This document shows, piece by piece, positions 7,414-15,360 of a stretch of 64,000 bases of DNA. A program made the position numbers and the translations under genes. The notes below the pieces were generated by a model. That model saw only the letters and a program-made list of their open reading frames with translations, had not been told where the DNA came from and searched no databases. The DNA lies in NCBI RefSeq assembly GCF_024362405.1, contig NZ_CP101454.1:2604001-2668000 (forward strand). Direction: 5' to 3'. This DNA is from Halorarius litoreus. Lineage in GTDB: Archaea; Halobacteriota; Halobacteria; Halobacteriales; Haloarculaceae. How positions within the stretch are numbered: position 1 is the stretch's first letter; each line of letters begins with the position of its first letter.

Positions 7414-7774
7414 TCAGTGAGGGCGGTCGGGGCGGTTCGTCCGGTTCCGATACAGGTACACGCCGAGGTAGCCCGCGAGCGCGCCGACCGCGGCGAGGAA
7501 GACGGTCATCCCGACCAGCACGGCGGCGAACTGGACCGCGAGCGTCTCCGCCTCGCCGGAGCCAGCCCCTATCGCCACTAGCAGGACGAACAGGAGGGCG
7601 GCCTTCGGGACGGCCGCGAAGACGCCCGAGAGCGCGCCCACCGCGAGGCCCCTCTCGCCGTGGAGGTAGCCAGCGACGCTACCGCCGACGAGTTCCGAGA
7701 GACGGCACCGCGCCGAGAACGGTCGTGACCAGCGCACCGCACAGTGCGTCGAGCGGGAGCGAACGTGACGCCAT
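7414..7774 (-). pseudogene. frameshifted DUF5518-like membrane protein
   Basis: Two frames together encode one small membrane protein resembling the haloarchaeal DUF5518 family. From ATG 7774 the first frame reads MASRSLPLDALCG and a hydrophobic helix ending GAVPSLG, then hits a stop. The second frame continues LVGGSVAGYLHGE, two more helices and an Arg-rich tail to 7414. The frames join with one extra base near 7691-7698 (GGAACTC in the sense direction; the length is 3n+1). This is either a real inactivating frameshift or a sequencing error. An unbroken start at 7824 would give an unrelated Arg-rich N-terminus and is not credible. Confidence 0.6.
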
Positions 7775-7817
7775 ACACGCAGAAGGGCGCGCATACTGTT
7801 AACCCATCGTACCAGTA

Positions 7818-7831
7818 GTGACACGTGTCAC
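7818..7831. promoter_or_regulatory. perfect 14-bp palindrome in divergent promoter region
   Basis: GTGACACGTGTCAC is a perfect palindrome between the divergent genes starting at 7774 and 7879. It has the form of a dimeric regulator site. The regulator is unknown. Confidence 0.5.
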
Positions 7832-7832
7832 C

Positions 7833-7862
7833 GCTCGTCCCGGGTCTATCCCCGGGACGAGC
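7833..7862. promoter_or_regulatory. perfect inverted repeat with 12-bp arms
   Basis: GCTCGTCCCGGG and CCCGGGACGAGC are exact inverted copies separated by TCTATC, one base after the 14-bp palindrome. They lie 17 bases before the ATG at 7879, where a bound protein or an RNA hairpin could block expression. Confidence 0.5.
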
Positions 7863-7878
7863 CTCACGACGACACGTT

Positions 7879-8361
7879 ATGCACTCCACGCACGACTCCT
7901 CCGGCGAGGCCGAGAGCCCACGACGACCCGTCTGGTCGTACCCCTTGCTCGCCTGCCTGCTGTTCCTGGGCCTCGGGGCGCTGTACGGCGGCGCCAGTCT
8001 CGTTCTCGACCCGACCGGCGGACTGCTCGGGATTCCGTACGCGTGGATCCGGGGGAGCGTGTTCGGCAGTTTCCTGCTCCCGGGACTCGTCCTGCTGGTT
8101 GTGCTGGGCGGTGGCTCGGTCGTCGTCACCTACGGCGTTGTCACTCGCCGGCTCTGGGCCTGGCCCGGCGGCATCGCACTGGGGCTGGCTACGGTCGTCT
8201 GGATCGCCGTCCAGTTCCTCGTCCTGCGCCACTACTTCTTCCTCCAGCCGATCATCGTGGCGGTCGGGGCCGTGATTCTCGGACTGCTGTGGCTCCCGTC
8301 GATGCGTGCGTACTACCGGGCGGACGCCGCGCTCGACCGCCTGTTCGGACATCGAGGCTGA
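7879..8361 (+). CDS. four-helix membrane protein of unknown function
   Basis: A 160-aa protein. The first 18 residues are hydrophilic; hydrophobic helices follow at about 20-45, 62-88, 95-112 and 115-137, then an RADAALDRLFGHRG tail. No catalytic motif is visible. ATG 7879 is preferred over an extension to 7825, which would run through the inverted repeat and adds Arg-rich sequence. I do not recognise the family. It is preceded by the palindrome pair, so it may be tightly regulated. Confidence 0.7.
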   Translation: MHSTHDSSGEAESPRRPVWSYPLLACLLFLGLGALYGGASLVLDPTGGLLGIPYAWIRGSVFGSFLLPGLVLLVVLGGGSVVVTYGVVTRRLWAWPGGIALGLATVVWIAVQFLVLRHYFFLQPIIVAVGAVILGLLWLPSMRAYYRADAALDRLFGHRG

Positions 8362-8393
8362 GCGCTCCCCGAGTCGCCCCGGCTACCGACCGG

Positions 8394-8798
8394 CTACTCC
8401 TTGCCCGTCGTCCGGTTCCCGAGCCGCTCGCCCAGTCGTCGGAAGTAGAGGCCGACGCGCGCGAACACGATGTTGACGAGTCCGACGACGACCATCAGCG
8501 TCCCGAGATACGTGAAGCCGGCGTCACCCGACCGGATGAACGGCCACGCCCAGACGGCGATGCCGCCCGAGAGCAGCCCGAACGAGACGCCGGGGGTGTA
8601 GCCCTGTGTCTTCTCCAGTACGAGTGCCGCGAGCCCGAGGAACCCCAGCAGCGCGACGAGCATCCCCCGCGGGTCGCTGGCGTTCGCGAGCCCGAGCGTC
8701 ACGAGCCCCGAGAGGACGAAGCCGACGCCCAGCAGCCGGAGCTGTCGTCGTCCGTCGTCGCCCGACTCCGACGTGTCCGGCGCATCCGAATCGCTCAT
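8394..8798 (-). CDS. four-helix membrane protein of unknown function
   Basis: A 134-aa protein with a Ser/Asp-rich acidic N-terminus (residues 1-20) and four hydrophobic helices at about 22-40, 47-62, 69-86 and 92-112, ending in a basic RRLGERLGNRTTGKE tail on the presumed cytoplasmic side. No family is recognised. It is convergent with the preceding membrane protein and lies downstream of the HD-domain gene on the same strand, about 70 bases away. Confidence 0.7.
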   Translation of the reverse strand: MSDSDAPDTSESGDDGRRQLRLLGVGFVLSGLVTLGLANASDPRGMLVALLGFLGLAALVLEKTQGYTPGVSFGLLSGGIAVWAWPFIRSGDAGFTYLGTLMVVVGLVNIVFARVGLYFRRLGERLGNRTTGKE

Positions 8799-8867
8799 AC
8801 CGCCCCGTTGCTCGCCGCGGGGAAAGCGGTTGCGCCCGCTCGCTCGCGCGGCCTGTGGTCGCCGCCG

Positions 8868-9413
8868 TTACGCGTCTCGCAGATCGTCGAGCACCGTCAG
8901 TCGGATGGCTGCTGCGGCGGCCTCGTCCGCTCGCTTCACGAGTTCGGCCTCCAGAAACGCCGGTTCGACCGTCGTCCGCGATGTGTGCGAGAGCACGACG
9001 TGCGCGCACTCCACCGGGAGCCCGGCCGCAGCGACGCAGTGGACGCCGTAGTGTGGGTGCCCGAGCAGATCGCCCACCGCGGTCTCCTCCATCCCGTCGA
9101 ACTCGTAGAGCTTCGAGACGTCGTGGACGAGCGCTGCCGCGAGCAACAGGTCGTGGTCGATCTCGGCGCCCCGCGAGGCTTCGAGCGACTCGGCGAGCGC
9201 CCGCGCGCCCGCGACCACGTCCCGGACGTGGCCGACGAGATACTCGTCTTCGATGCCGTGTCCCCGTTGCGCGGGCGGGAACCACGGGACGGCTTCGAGG
9301 TCGTCGACCGCGTTGTCGGCGCAAGCGGTCGCCCAGCAGTCGCGGACTCCGTCTCGGAGGTCGGGCTCGTCGATGTCGGCGAGTTCGGGGAAGGCGGCGA
9401 GTACGTCGGGCAT
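8868..9413 (-). CDS. HD-domain phosphohydrolase
   Basis: A 181-aa HD-superfamily protein. The metal-binding residues are visible: His in EYLVGHVRDV, the HD doublet in ALVHDVSKLYEF near residue 98, His residues in LGHPHYGVHC, and a distal Asp in VKRADEA. It should hydrolyse a nucleotide or phosphate ester, but the substrate is not known. An AT-rich TTTTACCC stretch about 25 bases upstream of ATG 9413 is a probable promoter. It lies downstream of carB on the same strand, after a hairpin. Confidence 0.82.
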   Translation of the reverse strand: MPDVLAAFPELADIDEPDLRDGVRDCWATACADNAVDDLEAVPWFPPAQRGHGIEDEYLVGHVRDVVAGARALAESLEASRGAEIDHDLLLAAALVHDVSKLYEFDGMEETAVGDLLGHPHYGVHCVAAAGLPVECAHVVLSHTSRTTVEPAFLEAELVKRADEAAAAAIRLTVLDDLRDA

Positions 9414-9512
9414 GGCTCCGCGTGGGTGTGGTTCGGGTAAAAGGGTGACTCCCTGCTCGAATTTCAGAGGATTCGCCGCTCACGACCCGCTTCGTTCGCC
9501 GCGGGCTATGAC

Positions 9513-9530
9513 GTGGCCTCGCTCGGCCAC
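9513..9530 (-). terminator. hairpin downstream of carB
   Basis: GTGGCC and GGCCAC are perfect 6-bp arms around TCGCTC, beginning 15 bases after the carB stop. A terminator role is inferred from position; there is no long T tract. Confidence 0.4.
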
Positions 9531-9544
9531 GCACCGCCCGAACT

Positions 9545-12500
9545 CTAGTGTCCCCACTGCCGCCGCTCTGTCGGGCGCTCCGAGAGCGCCAGCACGTCGA
9601 GCGGCTCGTCCTTCGTCTCGATGGCTTCCAGCGCCGCACGGGCGGAGGGAACCGTCGAGAAGTACGTGATCTCCTCCTCGACAGCCACCTCCAGCACGTC
9701 GCGGTCGCGCGAGAGGATGAGGTCGACCTCGCCGCGCTGGACGGCCGCGATGACGTCGTCGTAGTCCTCCTTGTGGGTGACCTCGAAGTGGCGGGCGACG
9801 CCTTCCTCGATGTCCGAGAGGTCCTCGTTCTTCTGGCTCATCCCGCGCAGGGTCTCGAGGTCGACGATGGCGGTCCCCTCCGTCGGGATGGGCTTGCCGG
9901 TGGAGTCCTGCGCCTTCAGGTACGCTTTGCCGAACGAGCGGGCAGTGCCCATGACCTCGCCGGTGGACTTCATCTCCGGGCCGAGCCGCGGGTCCGAGCC
10001 CGGCAGGCGGTCGAACGGCAGGACGACCTCCTTGACCGAAACGTGCTCGGGCACCTGCTCGTGGGCCTTAAGTTCCGAGAGGGAGGCGCCGGCCATCACC
10101 TTCGCCGCGAGCTTCGCGATGGGGACGCCCGTCGCCTTCGAGACGAACGGAACCGTCCGCGAGGAGCGCGGGTTCGCTTCGAGGACGAACACTTCTCCAT
10201 CTTTCACGGCGAGCTGGACGTTCAGCAGGCCGACCGTGTCGAGCGCGCGGGCGATGTCGAGCGTGACCTCGCGGACGCGTTCGAGCGTCGACTCCGAGAG
10301 GGAGCGGGGCGGAATCATACACGCGGAGTCACCGGAGTGCACCCCAGCAGACTCGACGTGTTCCATGATGCCGCCGATGAGGACGTCCTCGCCGTCGGCG
10401 ACGGCGTCCACGTCCAGTTCGACGGCGTCCGCGAGGAACTGGTCGACGAGGATGGGTTTATCGGGGGAGACGCGGACCGCCTCCTCGATGTACTCCTTCA
10501 GCTCCTCGTCGGAGTAGACCACGTCCATCGCGCGGCCACCGAGGACGTACGAGGGGCGCACGAGGACCGGGTAGCCGAGGTCGCGCGCGAGGTCGAGCGC
10601 TTCCGCCTCGCTCGTCGCCGTGCCGCCCTCGGGCTGGCTGATGCCCATCTCGTCCATGAGGACGTTGAACCGGTCGCGGTCCTCCGCGAGGTCCATCGCC
10701 TCGACGCTCGTTCCCAGGACGTCGCAGTCGAGCCCGCGGCGCTCCAGTTCGTCTTCGAGCGGCGCACCGACGTTCACGGAGGTCTGCCCGCCGAACTGCA
10801 CCATCACGCCGTCGGCGCTCGTCTCCTCGATGACGTCCGCGACCTCCTCGGCGGTGATGGGCTCGAAGAACAGCCCGTCGGAGGTGTCGTAGTCCGTCGA
10901 GACGGTCTCGGGGTTGTTGTTGACGACGTGCGCGTCGATGCCCTGCTCGCGCAGGGCGCGGACGGCGTGGACCGCACAGTAGTCGAACTCGACCCCCTGT
11001 CCGATGCGGATGGGGCCGCCACCTACGACGACCACGCTGTCGACGTCACGGTCGACCTGCACCTCGTTGCGCGAGATGTCGGAGAGGCGCTCGCGCGCCG
11101 AGTAGTAGTACGGCGTGGAGGCGGCGAACTCGCCCGCGCAGGTGTCGACCTGCTTGAACCGGCGGTCGATGGAGGTCTCCTCGACGTCCTCGACCGTGAC
11201 GCCCGCGCCGTCCGCAGCGACCTCGTCGTCGCTCGTGTCGAGAATCGTGGCCGGGAGCCAGGAGGCGTGCGTGTCGTTGAACTCACCGCCCGCGAGCGCG
11301 GTCGCCTCCTGGTTCGTGAAGCCGAGCTCCGTCGCCGGCTCGATGTCGCCCGCCATCGCCTGCTCGGCGGCGTCGGCGACCTTCTCGAACCGCTCGACGT
11401 ACCACTCGTGGATGTCGGTCAGCTCGACGACCTCCTCGACGGAGTACCCACGGCCGAAGGCCTCGAACATCGCGTACGGGCGGTCCGGCGACGGCCGCAC
11501 CAGATACTCCTGCTCTAATTCGGCGTCGTCCACCTCCTCGAAGTCGACCGCGGGGTCGTACTCCGAGGAGCGCAGCGCCTTGAGCAGCGACTCCTCGAAC
11601 GTCCGGCCGATGGCCATCGCCTCGCCCGTCGACTTCATCGCCGTCGACAGCTCGAAGTCGACGTCGGTGAACTTGTCCTTGGGCCACCGCGGCACCTTCG
11701 TCACGACGTAGTCGATGGCCGGCTCGAACGCGGCGGTCGTCTCGCCGGTAATCTCGTTTTTGATCTCGTGGAGCCGCTTCCCCAGGGCGACCTTCGCCGT
11801 CACGCGGGCGATGGGGTAGCCCGTCGCCTTCGACGCCAGAGCAGAGGAGCGGGAGACGCGGGGGTTGACCTCCACGACACGGTACTCGCCACCGGGGGTG
11901 CCGTCGTCGCGCCACGCGTGCTGGATGTTACAGCCGCCTTCGATGCCGAGTTCGCGGATGACCTTCAGCGCGGAGTCGCGCATCGCCTGGTGCCCCTCGT
12001 CCGGGATGACCTGCGAGGGGGTGACGACCGTGGACTCGCCGGTGTGAATGCCCATCGGGTCGATGTTCTCCATGTTACAGATGATGATACAGGAGTCGTC
12101 GGCGTCCCGCATCACCTCGTACTCGAGTTCGACCCAGCCGGAGATGGACTCGGTGATGAGGACTTCCGAGTTACGCGAGAGGCGGAGGCCCTTGCGCACG
12201 CGCTCGTACAGTTCGTCGATATCGTGGACGACGCCCGACCCGCTGCCACCAAGGGTGTAGGTCGTCCGGGCGATGACCGGGAGGCCACCCACTTCGTCGA
12301 CGGCGGCGTCCACGCGGTCCTGGAGGTCCGCGGCGGTGAGTTCCTGTACCTGCTCGCCCTCGTCGAGCGAGATGGTCGTCGAGGCGGGAACGGGTTCGCC
12401 GATCTTCTCCATCCGCTGGCGGAAGAGGTCGCGGTCCTCCGTCGCGTAGATGGTGTCCAGCGGTGTGCCCATGATGTCCACGTCGTACTCGTCTAAGACG

Positions 12501-12847
12501 CCCTCCTCTGCGAGTTCGGCGGTGACGTTGAGGCCGGTCTGGCCGCCGAGCCCGGCGATGACGCCGTCGGGGTTCTCCTCGGCGATGATTTCGGCGATGG
12601 CCTCGACCGTGATGGGCTCGACGTACACCTTGTCGGCCATCTCCGGGTCCGTCATGATGGTCGCCGGGTTGGAGTTGACGAGGACGACTCGGGCTCCCTC
12701 CTCCTGTAGTGCGCGGCACGCCTGCGCGCCGGAGTAGTCGAACTCTGCCGCCTGTCCGATCTGGATGGGTCCACTACCGATGAGCAAGATTGTGCGGTCC
12801 TCGGTCGAGAGGTCCACACCCTGCTTGGCAGTCTCCTCGTCGCTCAT
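9545..12847 (-). CDS. carB: carbamoyl-phosphate synthase large subunit
   Basis: An 1100-aa enzyme that makes carbamoyl phosphate from bicarbonate, two ATP and ammonia delivered by CarA. It holds two homologous ATP-grasp halves: the first opens LLIGSGPIQIGQAAEFDYSG, the second VVVGGGPIRIGQGVEFDYC. An oligomerisation segment lies between them and an MGS-like allosteric domain at the C-terminus. ATG 12847 is chosen because the GSGPIQIGQ motif follows at the usual distance and a TATA-like CTTATTAC lies 24-31 bases upstream; the frame continues 77 codons further but is non-coding in character. Operator-like sites upstream match the carA palindrome. Confidence 0.97.
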   Translation of the reverse strand: MSDEETAKQGVDLSTEDRTILLIGSGPIQIGQAAEFDYSGAQACRALQEEGARVVLVNSNPATIMTDPEMADKVYVEPITVEAIAEIIAEENPDGVIAGLGGQTGLNVTAELAEEGVLDEYDVDIMGTPLDTIYATEDRDLFRQRMEKIGEPVPASTTISLDEGEQVQELTAADLQDRVDAAVDEVGGLPVIARTTYTLGGSGSGVVHDIDELYERVRKGLRLSRNSEVLITESISGWVELEYEVMRDADDSCIIICNMENIDPMGIHTGESTVVTPSQVIPDEGHQAMRDSALKVIRELGIEGGCNIQHAWRDDGTPGGEYRVVEVNPRVSRSSALASKATGYPIARVTAKVALGKRLHEIKNEITGETTAAFEPAIDYVVTKVPRWPKDKFTDVDFELSTAMKSTGEAMAIGRTFEESLLKALRSSEYDPAVDFEEVDDAELEQEYLVRPSPDRPYAMFEAFGRGYSVEEVVELTDIHEWYVERFEKVADAAEQAMAGDIEPATELGFTNQEATALAGGEFNDTHASWLPATILDTSDDEVAADGAGVTVEDVEETSIDRRFKQVDTCAGEFAASTPYYYSARERLSDISRNEVQVDRDVDSVVVVGGGPIRIGQGVEFDYCAVHAVRALREQGIDAHVVNNNPETVSTDYDTSDGLFFEPITAEEVADVIEETSADGVMVQFGGQTSVNVGAPLEDELERRGLDCDVLGTSVEAMDLAEDRDRFNVLMDEMGISQPEGGTATSEAEALDLARDLGYPVLVRPSYVLGGRAMDVVYSDEELKEYIEEAVRVSPDKPILVDQFLADAVELDVDAVADGEDVLIGGIMEHVESAGVHSGDSACMIPPRSLSESTLERVREVTLDIARALDTVGLLNVQLAVKDGEVFVLEANPRSSRTVPFVSKATGVPIAKLAAKVMAGASLSELKAHEQVPEHVSVKEVVLPFDRLPGSDPRLGPEMKSTGEVMGTARSFGKAYLKAQDSTGKPIPTEGTAIVDLETLRGMSQKNEDLSDIEEGVARHFEVTHKEDYDDVIAAVQRGEVDLILSRDRDVLEVAVEEEITYFSTVPSARAALEAIETKDEPLDVLALSERPTERRQWGH

Positions 12848-12870
12848 TGGAGTAGCGTGATTCGTACATC

Positions 12871-12878
12871 GTAATAAG
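12871..12878 (-). promoter_or_regulatory. carB TATA box
   Basis: CTTATTAC on the minus strand lies 24-31 bases before the carB ATG, which fits a leaderless transcript. It lies between two half-sites (ATTCGTA at about 12859-12865 and TACGAAT at about 12891-12897) that resemble halves of the carA palindrome. Confidence 0.5.
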
Positions 12879-12908
12879 CCCGGCGAATCGCTACGAATAC
12901 CGAAACTC

Positions 12909-12926
12909 GATTGCGAATTTCGAATC
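12909..12926. promoter_or_regulatory. carB operator related to the carA palindrome
   Basis: GATTGCGAATTTCGAATC matches the 19-base carA/lrp palindrome except for one A-to-G change and one missing T. It lies about 30 bases upstream of the carB TATA-like box. Recognition by the Lrp protein encoded beside carA is inferred. Confidence 0.6.
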
Positions 12927-13102
12927 GGGCAATCGTTGTGACGGCCGAGAGCGCGAACGGACGCTGGGCGCCGCGTGCGCCCCCAACAGCGCCTGTGGGA
13001 CGGTGGCGAACACCGGACGTTGCACTCTTCAGTCGAGAACTCACGTTTTATATGGCTGACAGAAACGCCGCCCGGCACGCCGCGCGACAGTCCGCCGTCG
13101 GC

Positions 13103-13330
13103 TCAGTTGTTCGCGCCGACGCGATAGCGGTACGGCTGGTCCTGGATGACTTCGACCTCGCCCTGCTGAGCGCGTCGACCCAACACCGTCGCCACGCGGT
13201 GTGCGCTCTCGAACTCCTCACCGTGTTCCTCGAGGAGGTCGAGGATCTCCCGGGCCGTCAGCGGCTCCTCGGTCTCCGCCTCGGAGAGCACGGATCGGAT
13301 TCGCTCGAACTCACCCCGGCGTATGCGCAT
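13103..13330 (-). CDS. small winged-helix-like protein, unknown function
   Basis: A 75-aa, highly charged helical protein. The segment EPLTAREILDLLEEHGEEF followed by SAHRVATVLGRRAQQGEVEVI reads like a winged-helix DNA-binding fold, with RRAQQG before a beta wing. Start ATG 13330 gives MRIRRGEFERIRS; ATG 13336 in the same frame is an alternative adding two residues. A TATA-like GATTATGG at 13355-13362 fits a leaderless start at either ATG. Function is unknown; DNA binding is inferred from predicted fold only. Confidence 0.72.
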   Translation of the reverse strand: MRIRRGEFERIRSVLSEAETEEPLTAREILDLLEEHGEEFESAHRVATVLGRRAQQGEVEVIQDQPYRYRVGANN

Positions 13331-13338
13331 GTGCATAC
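13321..13338. other. near-palindrome over the start codons
   Basis: GTATGCGCATGTGCATAC has perfect 6-bp outer arms and covers both candidate ATG codons of the small winged-helix gene. It may be chance, produced by repeated ATGC, or an autoregulatory site. Confidence 0.25.
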
Positions 13339-13453
13339 ACAACACCCCTACCACCATAATCACCCGTCAGACATGCGTCGGACGCCGGTTTGGGGTAAAT
13401 CGCGTGAGGGAATCCAAGTGAAACTAATCGACGCCTGTCCGACAGTCGAGGGG

Positions 13454-13470
13454 GGTGTGGGTGACACACC
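13454..13470 (-). terminator. hairpin downstream of the DUF5815-like gene
   Basis: GGTGTG and CACACC pair around GGTGA, starting about 20 bases past the stop of the gene that ends at 13489. Terminator role inferred from position. Confidence 0.3.
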
Positions 13471-13488
13471 GGGTCACGTCCCCCGTCC

Positions 13489-14022
13489 TCACGCCGGCGT
13501 GTCGTGTTCGGTCTCGAAGTCGCGCTCGCGGCGGTACTCCTCGACGAACGCGCTCACGTCGAACTGGAGCATCTGCTCTTCGAACTGGCTCATCGCGTCG
13601 TCGCTCTCGGCGTGGGAGATGGCGTGTTCCATCAGCTCGACGATGAGCTCGACCGCGATCTCGTGGAGCCGTCGCGAGTCGAACTCGCTGACCCACACCA
13701 TCGCGTAGCCGACGACGCCGTCGTCGCTCGTGTCCGCGCCGACCACCTTCTCGGGGAACTCTTCGAGGACGATGCCCATCAGATGGGTCGTCGAGAACTC
13801 CGGGGAGTCGTCGGCGGTGTCGACAGTCGCTCGCAGGGTGTCGACGAGGAACTCGGGGACGAACCGCGAGAGGGGGTGGACGTCGACGACGACGGCGTGA
13901 CGCTCGCCACAGTCGCAGGCGAACTCCCGCATCCCCATGTCGAGGTCGTGCGTGGACTTCGTCTCGCCACACGGGAGCTCGAGCTGCTCACCTCGGCCAC
14001 CCGGCACGCGCGGTTCAGGCAT
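13489..14022 (-). CDS. conserved haloarchaeal protein (DUF5815-like)
   Basis: A 177-aa soluble protein. It begins with a Pro/Gly-rich stretch, then the Cys-containing segment ELPCGETKSTHDLDMGMREFACDCGE (residues about 16-41) with three cysteines, compatible with a small metal site. Next come the VDVHPLSRFVPEFLVDTL segment and a long acidic helical C-terminus. I believe it belongs to the DUF5815 family, but that is from memory. No activity is known. The neighbours are unrelated by function. Confidence 0.75.
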   Translation of the reverse strand: MPEPRVPGGRGEQLELPCGETKSTHDLDMGMREFACDCGERHAVVVDVHPLSRFVPEFLVDTLRATVDTADDSPEFSTTHLMGIVLEEFPEKVVGADTSDDGVVGYAMVWVSEFDSRRLHEIAVELIVELMEHAISHAESDDAMSQFEEQMLQFDVSAFVEEYRRERDFETEHDTPA

Positions 14023-14067
14023 TGTCGACTCTCGGGCCTGCGCGCGGAAAAACCGTTCCGATTGGGC

Positions 14068-14862
14068 TCAGGGCTCGGGCAGGTCGTCGGGCCCCAGCGG
14101 TGCGTCGTAGGGGTCCTCGGTCTCCTCCTGTGGTTCTTCTTCGGCCCCCGCCTCCCGAATCCCGACGTACGCCCGGGCGACGAGCGCCGTCGACAGGAGG
14201 TTCGCGAGCCCGACGAGCAGCCCCCCCACGAGCAGGCCCGTCGACTCCACGGGGAGAAACCCGCTGGCGAGTCGCGGGAAGAGATAGAGCACCACGAGCG
14301 TGGCGACGACGGCCCCCACCGAGAGGACGCGACCACGGACGAGCCGTCGGCTCCCGGCTAGGGCGTCGACGACCCCGGCGTCGTCGATGGCAACGCGCGC
14401 GTGTGCGAACAGCAGGACCGTGGCGATGTACAGCCCGGGCAGGAGGAAGGCGATGAGCCCGACGAGCACGAGCGTCTTGACCAGCACGCCGACGACGATG
14501 CCGACGACGAGTGCCGGGCCGAGCCGTCGGGTCGCCGCCGCCTGAAGCGACTCGCCGGCGACGGTCCGCAGCGTGACGATCGAGAGGTACTCGCTGGCGA
14601 GCGCGACGAGCGCGAACAGCCCGAGGCTCGTGCCGTAGCCGACGGGGAGCGCGAGCGCGACCGGTCGGAGGTCCTCTGGGGGGACGGGGAGCGTCGCGGG
14701 GTCGCCCCCCTGCGCGAGAAACTGCGTCAGCGAGGCTGCGAGCAGCGTCTGGCGTGCGAGGACCGCCGCGACGGCCACGACGAGGAACGCGACGAGCAGG
14801 ACGAGGCCAGCGCGCGAGCGCAACCGGGCGCCAGCCTCGTCGAGTGCGGTGCCGACGTCCAT
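14068..14862 (-). CDS. six-helix membrane protein (DUF7847-like)
   Basis: A 264-aa integral membrane protein with about six hydrophobic helices: 17-38, 70-92, 122-150, 172-192, 200-218 and a final stretch before an acidic EEEPQEETEDPYDAPLG tail. A central amphipathic segment (HARVAIDDAGVVDALAGSRRLVRG) resembles the interhelical loop of a haloarchaeal membrane family I remember as DUF7847. Transport or envelope function is only a guess. Its start lies one base after the stop of the upstream gene (14864-15283), so the two are probably cotranscribed. Confidence 0.75.
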   Translation of the reverse strand: MDVGTALDEAGARLRSRAGLVLLVAFLVVAVAAVLARQTLLAASLTQFLAQGGDPATLPVPPEDLRPVALALPVGYGTSLGLFALVALASEYLSIVTLRTVAGESLQAAATRRLGPALVVGIVVGVLVKTLVLVGLIAFLLPGLYIATVLLFAHARVAIDDAGVVDALAGSRRLVRGRVLSVGAVVATLVVLYLFPRLASGFLPVESTGLLVGGLLVGLANLLSTALVARAYVGIREAGAEEEPQEETEDPYDAPLGPDDLPEP

Positions 14863-14863
14863 T

Positions 14864-15283
14864 CTACGGCCAGTCGTCGCGGTCGTCGTCGGCCTCGCGT
14901 TCCTTGCGCGTCTCCTCGGGGTCGCCGAGCTCCCACTCGGCCGCCTCGGCGGCCTGTTCGACGGGAAGATACTCCCAGTCGACCTCGTCGGCGACCGCCG
15001 CGTCCTCGTCGCTCGTCCCGATGAAGACGTGCCGGTCGGTGTCGAACTGCCGTTTCACGTTCCGTAACGACTCCTCCTTGCCGCGCGGGCCGGAGAAGAA
15101 GTCCTGTCGGATGCGGTTCTTCCGCGTGAAGTTCGTGACGACGTACGTGGGTTTGTCGCTCACTACGCCGACGTACTCACTCCACGTCCGGGCGCTCGTG
15201 AAGACGGCCTCCGGGTCGGCGAGTCGCTTCAGCGCCTCCAACTCGAAGGCCAGGGTCATGTCGCTAGAGCCGCCGCCTTGCAT
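14864..15283 (-). CDS. conserved haloarchaeal protein (DUF7124-like)
   Basis: A 139-aa soluble protein. The core runs from MTLAFELEALKRLADPEAVF through SEYVGVVSDKPTYVVTNFTRKNRIRQDFF, followed by a very acidic C-terminal tail. I associate it with the DUF7124 family, with moderate confidence. ATG 15283 is used; an in-frame ATG eight codons later (15259) is an equally good start and would remove the GGGSSD leader. The gene is immediately upstream of the membrane protein at 14068-14862. Function unknown. Confidence 0.72.
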   Translation of the reverse strand: MQGGGSSDMTLAFELEALKRLADPEAVFTSARTWSEYVGVVSDKPTYVVTNFTRKNRIRQDFFSGPRGKEESLRNVKRQFDTDRHVFIGTSDEDAAVADEVDWEYLPVEQAAEAAEWELGDPEETRKEREADDDRDDWP

Positions 15284-15320
15284 ACCCTGACTCGAACGCG
15301 GACGGGAGAAAACGCTTCGG

Positions 15321-15360
15321 ATACGGGTTACTCGGTTCGGCTACGGGTTACTCGGCTTCC
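15321..15360. repeat. 20-base tandem duplication spanning a stop codon
   Basis: The segment TACGGGTTACTCGG occurs at about 15322 and again 20 bases later, the second copy carrying the stop codon of the oxidoreductase gene. It looks like a short tandem duplication of the 3' end. Confidence 0.5.
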
